From assembly GCA_002292375.1 (NCBI GenBank), contig DBBV01000008.1, positions 52,899 to 116,898 of the forward strand: a DNA stretch of 64,000 nt, written 5' to 3'. The notes below the pieces were generated by a model. It had not been told where the DNA came from. It made no database searches and saw only the letters and a list, made by a program, of their open reading frames with translations. Position numbers and translations under genes: made by a program. The DNA comes from Methylococcaceae bacterium UBA975 (lineage in GTDB: Bacteria > Pseudomonadota > Gammaproteobacteria > Methylococcales > Cycloclasticaceae). Shown in pieces: positions 41,334-49,982 of this stretch; position 1 is the stretch's first letter, and each line of letters starts with the position of its first letter.

Positions 41334-43022
41334 GTGAGCGAAAATACGACTTACCAATACCCATCCAGTGATGATCTGCGAGACCGTATTCGCTTTTCTT
41401 CTGATACTGGGCATATTTGGTTGGATGAGCAGCGCATGCTGTTAATGCACAGCGAAGCGATGGGGTCGATGCGTCGTGAATTGATTGAAAGCTTAGGGAT
41501 TGAACGGGCCAAAGGCATTTTGATACGCACCGGGTATAAGGCGGGCGTAGAAGACGCTAAGTTGGCCAAGAAAATGCGCCCAGATGCGTCAGAAAAGGAT
41601 CAGTTTTTGGTCGGCCCACAACTGCACCAATTAGAAGGCATCGTTCGGGTGACGCCTATCAGGTTTGAGATAGACATTAAAGCCAAGCGTTTTGAGATGG
41701 AAATTCGTTGGGAAAATTCCTACGAAAGTGAGGTGCATCAAAAAGCCTTTGGTGTCGCAGAACAACCTGTTTGTTGGATGGAGGTGGGTTACGCCAGTGG
41801 TTATAGTACCGAGTTTACAGGGCAATCGATTCTTTTCTCAGAAATAGCGTGCCGTGCTTGTGGAGAGGAGTACTGCACGATTGTTGGTAAGCCAGTGGCC
41901 GAATGGGATAACCCAGAAGAGCTCACAAAATATTATCGTTCCGATAGTATCGTTGATCAGATTCTTGATTTGCGAAACGAGGTAACCAGCTTGCGTTCAT
42001 CACTGATCGAAAGCGAGGTGTTGGATAGCCATATTATAGGTAAATCAAAACCGTTTAAAAAAGCCTTAGGCTTATTAGAAAAAGCTGTACAGGGCCCGGT
42101 AACGGTTTTATTACTGGGTGAAACCGGGGTCGGGAAGGAATTGTTTGCTCGTTCCTTGCACCGCCATAGTGACAGAAGCGAACAAGCGTTTATTGCAGTT
42201 AATTGCGCGGCAATTCCTGAGGATTTGTTAGAAGCTGAACTTTTTGGTGTCGACAAGGGAGCATACACCGGCGCGCATCAATCCCGTGAAGGGCGATTTG
42301 AACGGGCAAATAATGGCACCTTGTTTTTGGATGAAATTGGTGATTTATCCTATTCGGCGCAAGCCAAGCTATTGCGCGTTTTACAAGAAAGCGAGTTGGA
42401 ACGGGTGGGCGGCACAAAGGTCGTTTCTGTTGATGTCCGTGTGGTGGCGGCAACCCATGCTGATTTGTTGGAGAAAGTTGAAAAAGGCGAGTTCCGCAGG
42501 GACCTGTTTTATCGGCTGAATGTTTTTCCTATTTCAATCCCACCGTTGCGCGAACGAAAAATCGATATCCCTTTATTGATTGACAGTTTTATTGGGCACT
42601 TTAAAGTCAAATACCATAAGGACGTCAAAGGTATCTCTGAGCACGCATTGAGCCAACTAGAAGAATACCAATGGCCTGGCAATATCCGAGAATTGGAAAA
42701 CGTGATAGAGCGTGGCGTTCTGTTGTGCGAAAACGGTGGAAAAATAGAGTTTCAGCATTTATTTGCGATGGTCGGAACGGAACCTACGGCGGTGGCATCA
42801 GTTGATGAAAAAGGGCAATTAAAAACAGTCGATAAAAGTGTTTATAACCAGTTTGTTGATATGTTTTTTGAAGCACAAAACAACCTGTTTGAAATTGAAG
42901 AAACCATTTTACGCGAAGCCGTTAAACGTGCACAGGGTAACCTGTCTGGTGCTGCACGCACTTTGGGCATGACAAGGCCACAACTTGCCTACCGCCTTGG
43001 TAAGATTGAAGAGACAGAATAA
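41334..43022 (+). CDS. dmpR: DmpR/MopR-type sigma54 phenol-responsive activator
   Basis: 562 residues from a GTG start. Domains: XylR-type sensor (about 15-115), V4R (about 130-190), linker, AAA+ domain (Walker A GETGVGKE, GAYTGA sigma54 loop, Walker B TLFLDEIGD), and Fis-type helix-turn-helix (GNLSGAARTLGMTRPQLAYRL). Residues His98 and Trp126 and Cys147/Glu170/Cys173/Cys181 fall at exactly the spacing of the phenol-contact pair and zinc site reported for MopR. This argues for a phenol ligand. Four minus-24/minus-12 elements occur in the window. It is convergent with the AraC-type gene. Confidence 0.92.
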   Translation: MSENTTYQYPSSDDLRDRIRFSSDTGHIWLDEQRMLLMHSEAMGSMRRELIESLGIERAKGILIRTGYKAGVEDAKLAKKMRPDASEKDQFLVGPQLHQLEGIVRVTPIRFEIDIKAKRFEMEIRWENSYESEVHQKAFGVAEQPVCWMEVGYASGYSTEFTGQSILFSEIACRACGEEYCTIVGKPVAEWDNPEELTKYYRSDSIVDQILDLRNEVTSLRSSLIESEVLDSHIIGKSKPFKKALGLLEKAVQGPVTVLLLGETGVGKELFARSLHRHSDRSEQAFIAVNCAAIPEDLLEAELFGVDKGAYTGAHQSREGRFERANNGTLFLDEIGDLSYSAQAKLLRVLQESELERVGGTKVVSVDVRVVAATHADLLEKVEKGEFRRDLFYRLNVFPISIPPLRERKIDIPLLIDSFIGHFKVKYHKDVKGISEHALSQLEEYQWPGNIRELENVIERGVLLCENGGKIEFQHLFAMVGTEPTAVASVDEKGQLKTVDKSVYNQFVDMFFEAQNNLFEIEETILREAVKRAQGNLSGAARTLGMTRPQLAYRLGKIEETE

Positions 43023-43039
43023 GCCCCTGCGGCGTTAGC

Positions 43040-44041
43040 CTATGCTTTGTTTCTGTATTGTTGTGGGCTTACGCCAAACCAACGTTTAAAGCTGCGACGA
43101 AAATTAGCTGGATCGCTGTAGCCAAAAATGACCGATAGTGTGTCGACTGAAATTGAACTTCGTCTGAGGTATTTACTGGCCTGAAAGGCATAAACATTGT
43201 CTTTGATGGCCTGAAACGAGGTATGTTGCTGCTTTAATTTTCTGATTACTGTACGTGTCGATAAATTAAGGTGCTGGGCAGTTTGTTCTAAAGAGAGCGG
43301 CGTGCCTAAATTGGACGATAAATAGTCATAAATTTCTGTGCTTATATCCTGCTCACGTTGCAATTGGTGGGCTGCTTCTTGGCACTGTTCAAGCGCAAGC
43401 TGATACATATGGCTGTCAGCGTTGGGGTTGATAGTATCTTTTAATGCCAACGGCAGGTGTATTTCAATGTGGTCAGAGTCAAAATAAACAGGGCAATGAA
43501 AATATGCCGAGTAACTGGCCTTGTAGCTGGGTGCAGAGCTATTAATATATAGCTTAGCTTCAGACATGGGGCGACCTAAAATAAACTCAATAATATGCTG
43601 CAGCAACATCAACATGGCTTCAACAAAAAGGGAGTGCGCGTCTTTAAGGTTTTCAGTTAAAGTGAGTCTGATGATGTACTGATCTTTTTGTACAGATGTG
43701 CGGTATAAAATAAAGGGTGTACGGATAAAGCTGTAGGTTTGAAAAATAGTAATAGCATCTGATAAGGCGGGGCTGTTAATAGCCGCCCAGCCCATATGGC
43801 CGTGGGTTGATGGATGTAGCAGTGAACCTAATAATAGGCCGATGGCTGGGTTGTTAGTGACTTTGCGGGTATTTAATATAACGTTAACAAACTGGTCAAC
43901 AGAGATGTAAGCGCCATCACTTAATGAACTTGCTGTTAACTGGGTGCCTGTTAAAATCTGTTCAGCAGACACGCCCTCATTAGCCAATGCTCGAAGGGCA
44001 ATTTGGATATAGCTGACAGGAAGTTTCTGAAAGTTGAACAT
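43040..44041 (-). CDS. AraC-family transcriptional regulator
   Basis: 333 residues. An N-terminal Arabinose_bd-type ligand domain (about 20-210) precedes a C-terminal AraC double helix-turn-helix (about 235-330) with LSLEQTAQHLNLSTRTVIRKLK and SVIFGYSDPANFRRSFKRWFGVSPQQYRN. Ligand unknown. It is divergent from the membrane desaturase-like gene, and two inverted repeats lie between them, so it probably controls that gene and itself. Confidence 0.9.
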   Translation of the reverse strand: MFNFQKLPVSYIQIALRALANEGVSAEQILTGTQLTASSLSDGAYISVDQFVNVILNTRKVTNNPAIGLLLGSLLHPSTHGHMGWAAINSPALSDAITIFQTYSFIRTPFILYRTSVQKDQYIIRLTLTENLKDAHSLFVEAMLMLLQHIIEFILGRPMSEAKLYINSSAPSYKASYSAYFHCPVYFDSDHIEIHLPLALKDTINPNADSHMYQLALEQCQEAAHQLQREQDISTEIYDYLSSNLGTPLSLEQTAQHLNLSTRTVIRKLKQQHTSFQAIKDNVYAFQASKYLRRSSISVDTLSVIFGYSDPANFRRSFKRWFGVSPQQYRNKA

Positions 44042-44096
44042 AAATTAACGCTCGTCTTCAGGTGCGCTATGGATGGAAGTCAATACTACACCGTTA

Positions 44097-44132
44097 TGTC
44101 ACAAAATGACATAGTACTGTCAGCTAATGACA
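44097..44132. promoter_or_regulatory. Two tandem TGTCA-N5-TGACA operators
   Basis: Inverted repeats TGTCACAAAATGACA (44097-44111) and TGTCAGCTAATGACA (44118-44132) have identical arms and 5-bp spacers. Their centres are 21 bp apart, two helical turns. They lie between the divergent AraC-type gene and the desaturase-like gene, 56 bases from the former start. Probable regulator-binding sites. Confidence 0.78.
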
Positions 44133-44243
44133 CTTCTTAAGCCGTAAGTGGGTTGTTCTAATGAGGATTAGTTGAAGATAATGGGATCATTTATTAATAA
44201 TCCTTGTCTAAATTGGTAGATAAAACAAGTATAGAGGCCCTCA

Positions 44244-45158
44244 ATGAGTACAGAGCAAGCGATTCCAGCGAGTGAAACATATTTTCGTTCACTATTAAAA
44301 GCACCGGCATTAGCTATTCCCACGACCCTTATGTTTATAGCCGTCATGGCGAGCATGGGTGCTGTTTGGTATTACGCCCTACAAGGCATGCTACCGTTAT
44401 GGCAAGGCGCTATTATTAATGGCTTTTTGAGCTACTGCCTGTTTAGTGTTATCCATGATTCGTCACATCACTCCTTGTCGAGTAGTAAGTTTTTAAATGA
44501 GTTGATCGGCGGGGTAGGTTTGTTTTTCCTTTTTCCTTATGCACCGATGGTGGCACTTAGGTGGGTACATAACCAGCACCATATTTATGCTAATGGACCA
44601 ATGGACCCTGATCGCTTTGAACACGAGTCACCTTGGTGGCAGGTACCGTTTAGGTGGTCATGTTTTGATGGTTATTACATTTATTATTTTTTTAAATACG
44701 GGGGCAAAGTAATCAAACGGCATGCGACGTATCTAATTGCTTATTACTCTGCGTTGATTGTTACTTTTAGCGTGATTTTATACTTAGGTTTTGGTTATGA
44801 AGTACTGATGCTTTGGTTTGTACCAACGCGTATTTCGCTCTTCTTGATTGCGGTGGTGTTTGTGATTTTGCCGCATCACCCAGCAACTGTCGCTCAAACA
44901 GAAGATAAATATATGGCGACCACCATGCGCATGGGTTGGGAGTGGTTGTTAACGCCTTTATTGGTGTATCAAAACTATCACTTAATTCATCATCTCTATC
45001 CAGAGATACCGTTTTATAAAATGCATAAGGTTTGGTATTTGAAGTACGATGAAATTAATGCGCAAGACATTAGTGTGCAAACGGCTTTTGGCCTAGAGCC
45101 TGCTAATATGGAGTCGCATAAAAACTTTGATCATTCCAAGTACGCCCCGCAAGCATAA
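44244..45158 (+). CDS. Membrane di-iron fatty-acid desaturase/hydroxylase family protein
   Basis: 304 residues, about four to five membrane helices. The three His boxes are HDSSHH (about 70), HNQHH (about 110) and HLIHH (about 253), binding a di-iron centre. This is the fatty-acid desaturase/carotenoid hydroxylase superfamily. The family contains desaturases, hydroxylases and ketolases. No redox partner gene adjoins it, so the substrate is unknown. It is divergent from the AraC-type gene behind a double operator, so inducible. Confidence 0.82.
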   Translation: MSTEQAIPASETYFRSLLKAPALAIPTTLMFIAVMASMGAVWYYALQGMLPLWQGAIINGFLSYCLFSVIHDSSHHSLSSSKFLNELIGGVGLFFLFPYAPMVALRWVHNQHHIYANGPMDPDRFEHESPWWQVPFRWSCFDGYYIYYFFKYGGKVIKRHATYLIAYYSALIVTFSVILYLGFGYEVLMLWFVPTRISLFLIAVVFVILPHHPATVAQTEDKYMATTMRMGWEWLLTPLLVYQNYHLIHHLYPEIPFYKMHKVWYLKYDEINAQDISVQTAFGLEPANMESHKNFDHSKYAPQA

Positions 45159-45178
45159 TTGGCTGGCTAGTTAGGCGC

Positions 45179-45210
45179 AAAAAAAGCCCCTGAATTCAGG
45201 GGCTTTTTTT
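45179..45210. terminator. Bidirectional terminator
   Basis: AAAAAAAGCCCCTGAA / TTCAGGGGCTTTTTTT, a perfect 16-bp palindrome core flanked by A/T tracts between convergent genes. Confidence 0.9.
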
Positions 45211-45215
45211 GGGGT

Positions 45216-46277
45216 TTAAGGGCGAATAAGCATCTTTAACGCCTGGTCAGACTTTTCATAAAAGGTTTTAAAGGCTCGGTCGATATTATCTAAGCTGAAA
45301 CTGTGGGTGAAATATTCAGCAGGGTTAATCACACCGCGTTCCATTAAACGCAGGCCTTCCCACATAAATGGTTGTACGTTAGCAAAGCCATTCATATGGA
45401 GACTGATGTCACGTAAAAAAACATCGGCGAGTACCAAATTAAACTCGGCATCACAAAACACACCGATGGCAGCGATGGTGCCGCCAGGCCGAATAATATC
45501 CAAACTCATTTGTAGCGTTTCAGGGTAACCAACCACTTCTATTACCTTATCAAACCCTCGCCCTTGGGTGAATGCGAGTGCTTTTTCTTTCCATCCCTCT
45601 TTGTTTGAATTGACGGTGGTTGCACCTTTTTTGGCCACTACATCAAGGCGATAATCAAGCGTGTCAATACACACAACATGGGCTGCTGACTTACCCAAGG
45701 CAATATCAGTGGTCAGTAGGCCGGTTGGCCCACAGCCAATAATGGCGACATTTTCTCCGGGTTGGATATCAGCGAGTTTATTCGCAATAATCGCCGACGG
45801 TAAGCTACATGAGAGTGATAAGGCAGAGGCATCATCAATCGCATCAGGCACTTTAATCACGTGACCCTCGGCATGTGGCAAAATCAACGCCTCGGTATGG
45901 GTGCCATTCAGATCGCCAAAAGGAATACCAAAGCCATACACGGCTTTTTGTGTGGTTTCGCAATGTGCCGTTTGTCCCACTTCACACATATAGCATTCGC
46001 CACAAGAGCATGAATAAGCCATAGAAACGCGGTCACCTATTTTAAATTTACCAACACCCTTTCCCACGCCACTAACGCGGCCAATCAGCTCATGCCCAGT
46101 TTGTGAATGCCCACGCTGCATAAAGGGGTCTAACGCGCCGCGGTATAAATGAAGGTCTGATCCGCAGATAGAGGTGGCATCAACCTCTACTAGAATTTGA
46201 TGGGGTTCGCTAATGCTTGGGTCAGCTTTCTCGCCGCAACGAATATCTTCTGGACCATAGTAAATAGCTGCTTTCAT
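45216..46277 (-). CDS. Zinc-dependent alcohol dehydrogenase (MDR family)
   Basis: 353 residues. Catalytic zinc ligands: Cys in VDATSICGSDLHLYRG and the GHE motif TGHELIGRV. Structural zinc Cys cluster CSCGECYMCEVGQTAHC. The Rossmann loop is VAIIGCGPTGLL. The C-terminal half fits MDR enzymes that act on alcohols such as benzyl alcohols. It stands between the desaturase-like gene and the export module, on the opposite strand. It could oxidise an aryl alcohol made by the XylM-like enzyme; this is inferred from location. Confidence 0.85.
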   Translation of the reverse strand: MKAAIYYGPEDIRCGEKADPSISEPHQILVEVDATSICGSDLHLYRGALDPFMQRGHSQTGHELIGRVSGVGKGVGKFKIGDRVSMAYSCSCGECYMCEVGQTAHCETTQKAVYGFGIPFGDLNGTHTEALILPHAEGHVIKVPDAIDDASALSLSCSLPSAIIANKLADIQPGENVAIIGCGPTGLLTTDIALGKSAAHVVCIDTLDYRLDVVAKKGATTVNSNKEGWKEKALAFTQGRGFDKVIEVVGYPETLQMSLDIIRPGGTIAAIGVFCDAEFNLVLADVFLRDISLHMNGFANVQPFMWEGLRLMERGVINPAEYFTHSFSLDNIDRAFKTFYEKSDQALKMLIRP

Positions 46278-46432
46278 TCTGCTCTCCGGATTAATTTTTT
46301 TGATAATTTTATTATTTGATAAAAACTAAACGATTTAATCTATAAAGTCTAGAAAAGTGTTGTTAGCACCAATATTGCGCAAAAGCGTATAGTTAATGGG
46401 CTTATATACGAAAAGCCTAACCTTATACTTTT

Positions 46433-46448
46433 TGGCACACTAAATGCT
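46433..46448 (+). promoter_or_regulatory. Sigma54 (-24/-12) promoter before the envelope module
   Basis: TGGCACACTAAATGCT matches TGGCACG-N4-TTGCW with correct GG-to-GC spacing and two mismatches. Predicted transcription start is about 46459, 26 bases before the ATG of the YCF48-like gene. Confidence 0.78.
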
Positions 46449-46484
46449 TTAAGGGACAGATAGGTCTTTAAATAAGGATATTCA

Positions 46485-47477
46485 ATGGGTTTTCGTGTGG
46501 CATGGGTGTTGTTGTGTTGGGGTATGTTGGCAGCTTGTGAAGCGCCGTTAGTGCTAGATGGGGTAGCGGAAGAAAGTGCTAACCCAATTCGACGTACGGA
46601 TCGTATTCAGTCTGCTGCTTCATTAGGTGAAGAGGTCGTGGTCGTTGGTGTAGGGTTTTTGTTGAACTCATCTGATGCAGGTTTGACTTGGCGACGCACA
46701 GTACCTAATGGCTTGCCCACGTTTATTGGTGTGGCCTTGTGTCCTGATAAAACACAAGTAGCTGTGTCAGCTGAAAAGCAAGCATGGGTGTCGACTGATA
46801 GTGGACAAAGCTGGCAAATACATAACCTAGGCACAGAAGAATCGCCGCAATACATTAGTTGTGGTCCGGATAACCGCTTATGGATAGCAGCGAGCTTTAG
46901 CACCCTATTAAGCAGTGCTGATCAAGGGAAAACGTGGCAGCAGACATCATTAGATGAGGACTTGATTTTCACCTATGTTAATTTTTTCGACCCGCTAAAC
47001 GGACTGGCTATCGGTGAGTTTGGTAGCGTATATAAGACGCAAGACGGCGGTGAGAACTGGCTTGTAAATGAGCAAGCGATTGCGGATGAATTTTACCCCA
47101 TGGCAGTGAGTTTTTTGGATAGCCAAACTGGCTGGGTAGGCGGTTCTAGTGGTGTAATTTTTCACACTTCAGATGGAGGGGTTTCTTGGGTTAAAGAAGA
47201 AACCGGTTCTGAAGCACCTATATTTGGTTTATTGGCCGATGGCCTAGGCGTTTATGCGGTGGGCGGCTTTGGTACCTTTTTAGAAAGACGCTCAACTAGT
47301 GATGGGAGTGTTAAATGGCTTCGATCAAGCGCGGTTTCCACACGTTTTTACCTTCGCGCTTTGGCTCCACTCAGTGGTAATAAAATTTTACTGGGCGGTG
47401 GTGCAGGCACACTTCAGTCGTTAATTAATAACGGCTCGGGGCAGTTAGTTGCAATCAAGCCAGATCAAGGAGCGTAG
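46485..47477 (+). CDS. YCF48-like beta-propeller lipoprotein
   Basis: 330 residues. A lipobox, LAAC (residues 15-18 of the signal peptide), indicates a lipidated protein. The body has repeated Asp-box/BNR motifs (SSDAGLTWRR, STDSGQSWQ, SADQGKTWQQ, TQDGGENWL, TSDGGVSWVK), the marks of YCF48/photosystem-II-stability-factor-like propellers. It is the first gene behind a sigma54 promoter and is followed by an MMPL transporter and DUF1302/DUF1329 proteins. Probably part of an envelope assembly for hydrophobic substrates. Confidence 0.87.
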   Translation: MGFRVAWVLLCWGMLAACEAPLVLDGVAEESANPIRRTDRIQSAASLGEEVVVVGVGFLLNSSDAGLTWRRTVPNGLPTFIGVALCPDKTQVAVSAEKQAWVSTDSGQSWQIHNLGTEESPQYISCGPDNRLWIAASFSTLLSSADQGKTWQQTSLDEDLIFTYVNFFDPLNGLAIGEFGSVYKTQDGGENWLVNEQAIADEFYPMAVSFLDSQTGWVGGSSGVIFHTSDGGVSWVKEETGSEAPIFGLLADGLGVYAVGGFGTFLERRSTSDGSVKWLRSSAVSTRFYLRALAPLSGNKILLGGGAGTLQSLINNGSGQLVAIKPDQGA

Positions 47478-47478
47478 T

Positions 47479-49818
47479 GTGGGTGCTTTAACGAATCAAC
47501 TCAAAAAAATAGATCGCTTAGTATTTGCTCACCCTAAAGTAACGGTTGTCATCATCTTGGCCATCAGTGTGTTTTTTGCGATGCAAATTCCAGCGGTCAA
47601 AATGGTATCGAATTTTGCTGACCTACTACCGCAAGAACACCCTTATATCCAAACGCATAATACCCTGACTGAAACGTTTGGCGGGGCGAATACTGTCATC
47701 GTTGCTATACAAGTTCATGAAGGGACTATTTTTACCAATGAGGTGTTGAAGCGAATCAAGCGGATCACCGATAAAGTTGATGCATTACCTGCGGTTAACC
47801 ATAACCTGGTAAATAGTTTAACGCACAGAAATACGCGCCGTGTGTGGCTAAATGAGTACGGCACGATGAAGTCAGCCCCTTATTACGACCCCTTGCAAGA
47901 TCATTACAGCGAACAAGAACTTAGCGTGATGCAAAACCAAGTGGTCTCTAATCCACGTGTGTACGGCTTATTGGTCTCGCCGGATCTGAAATCTGCCCTG
48001 ATCAAAGGTACGCTCAACGAAGGCGACTTAAATTATGAAGAAGTTTTTACAGCGTTAAGCAAACTTCGAGAAGAGGAAAAAGCTGAAGGGTTAACGGTAT
48101 ACGCCAGTGGCCAGCCAGTTTTGGTGGGTTGGGTCACCAGTTACGTAAGTGAAGTGATCCAAATTTTTGGCTATACACTCGCCATTCTGCTTATTTTATT
48201 GGTGGCGTATTTTAGAAAGTTTTATGGCCTGTTATTACCGTTTGTCGGCATTTTACTGACCACCACATGGGGTCTGGGGATGTTGTCTTTATTGGGCTAT
48301 AACCTCGACCCGTTAATGCTGGTGGTGCCATTTTTGGTATCGGCCCGAGCGATGTCACACGGGGTTCAAATTGTTGAGCGGTTTTATACCGAACTGGCTG
48401 AAAGCGGTGATAAGCAACTAGCCGCAAGAAATACGTTTGAGGGCTTATTTAGGCCAGGATCCTTAGGTGTTATTTCAGATGCAATTGGTTTGTTATTGAT
48501 TTCATTGGGCTCGGTGCCGATAAACGACAAACTGGCTATTTATGCGTCGTTATGGGCGGCTAGCGTGATTGTTACCGTATTAATTTTATTACCCGTGTTG
48601 TTGGAGATTTTGCCACAACGGGCATCTAAAAAAACAGAGCATCGCTTACTACAAAAAATATTTCCGGTGGTATCTAAAATATCATGTACCCGCAGAGGGG
48701 CCATTAGCACCTTAGTTGTCTCCTTAGTGCTGGTTATCGGTGGTGGGTATTTAAGCTCTAAAGTGCAAATTGGTGAGTCTGAAGCAGGCTCGCCGTTGTT
48801 ATACCCAGAGCATGATTACAATAGGTCGTCGAAGGCGATCAACGAGGCTTTTCCAGGCTCCGAAGAAATGTTTATTTTGGCGCACTCGGATAAACCGCAC
48901 GGTCTGAAAGATCCAGCTGCAATAAAAGCGTTAGCAGACTTTCAAAATCATATGATGTTAGACCCTGAGCTGGGCGGCACCAAGGGCCTGCCAGATTTAT
49001 TAACGCAGGTGAATAGAATTATTCATAACGATGATCCGCGTTGGCTTGTATACCCTAAAGATGAATTCGAGTCCGGCGGCTTAATGTTCGCCTATATGAT
49101 GTCCAGCCCAATTCCGGGTGCCTTGTTAGAGTTTATTGACCCCGATGAACAAAATGCCAATATGGTTTTTTATTATAAAGACCATAAAGGTGAAACGATT
49201 CGCCGTGCGATCCATATGGTTAAACAATGGGCGGCTAGTAGTGCTGCACAAGTCGAAGGACTGTCTCTTAAATTAGCGGGCGGTTTGATTGGTGTGACCG
49301 CCGCGGTTAATGAGGCGTCTTACCAAACAAATATCATCGTTATTCCCTTGGTGTTTTTATTAATTTTAGCGTTTGTAACGGTGTTTTATTGGTCATTGCA
49401 CGCGGGTTGGCTGATGCTGCTGGCGATGGGTTTTGCAACCACGCTAACCTACGCCTATATGGGCATTGTTGGCCTAGGTATTAATGTAAATACCGTACCT
49501 ATTCTGGCTGCCGGCATAGGTATCGGGGTCGATTACTCGATTTATATTATGGATAAAATCAAAGAACAATACGCCAAAGTAGGGAGCTTTGAAGAGGCAA
49601 TTAAAATTGCTATCAATACCACCGGCGTCGCGATTGGCTTTACTGCTTTCTCATTAATTGCCGGCGTGATTATGTGGGTTTTATTATCCACCATGCGCTT
49701 CCAAGCCGATGCGGCGATGCTGCTAATTGTCATGCTGTTACTGAACGCACTAGCGGCAATGTTTTTGGTGCCGGCTTGGGTCATGACCTTTAAACCTAAA
49801 TTCATTCAGGAGAAATAG
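47479..49818 (+). CDS. MMPL/RND-family transporter
   Basis: About 779 residues from GTG (47479), chosen for AAGGAG six bases upstream; an upstream TTG frame overlaps the previous gene without support. Two halves each have a large exported loop and a block of membrane helices, with GINVNTVPILAAGIGIGVDYSIYIM matching the RND-family GxxxD motif. The N-terminal half shows LDPLMLVVPFLVSARAMSHGVQ. It resembles RND transporters next to DUF1302/DUF1329 genes in hydrocarbon and steroid degraders. Direction of transport is unknown. Confidence 0.87.
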   Translation: MGALTNQLKKIDRLVFAHPKVTVVIILAISVFFAMQIPAVKMVSNFADLLPQEHPYIQTHNTLTETFGGANTVIVAIQVHEGTIFTNEVLKRIKRITDKVDALPAVNHNLVNSLTHRNTRRVWLNEYGTMKSAPYYDPLQDHYSEQELSVMQNQVVSNPRVYGLLVSPDLKSALIKGTLNEGDLNYEEVFTALSKLREEEKAEGLTVYASGQPVLVGWVTSYVSEVIQIFGYTLAILLILLVAYFRKFYGLLLPFVGILLTTTWGLGMLSLLGYNLDPLMLVVPFLVSARAMSHGVQIVERFYTELAESGDKQLAARNTFEGLFRPGSLGVISDAIGLLLISLGSVPINDKLAIYASLWAASVIVTVLILLPVLLEILPQRASKKTEHRLLQKIFPVVSKISCTRRGAISTLVVSLVLVIGGGYLSSKVQIGESEAGSPLLYPEHDYNRSSKAINEAFPGSEEMFILAHSDKPHGLKDPAAIKALADFQNHMMLDPELGGTKGLPDLLTQVNRIIHNDDPRWLVYPKDEFESGGLMFAYMMSSPIPGALLEFIDPDEQNANMVFYYKDHKGETIRRAIHMVKQWAASSAAQVEGLSLKLAGGLIGVTAAVNEASYQTNIIVIPLVFLLILAFVTVFYWSLHAGWLMLLAMGFATTLTYAYMGIVGLGINVNTVPILAAGIGIGVDYSIYIMDKIKEQYAKVGSFEEAIKIAINTTGVAIGFTAFSLIAGVIMWVLLSTMRFQADAAMLLIVMLLLNALAAMFLVPAWVMTFKPKFIQEK

Positions 49819-49982
49819 TGCATTTATTTGTTATCTAAGCCACTGTTTTTATTAATTTTATACCATGCAGGGTTGTTGCTTATTTTGTATGGAGGGGGGT
49901 AAAAAGCAACGTGATGTAAGTTTTTTTATACCAGAGTATGACGGTATAGATTATGTATTTAACTAAAGGGAAAGGAGATTGT

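Noticed and set aside
49901..49917. Sigma54 promoter before DUF1302
   Set aside because: A GG and GC doublet occur at the right spacing near 49901, but the CAC of the -24 box and the TT of the -12 box are absent; probably chance in a G-rich run.
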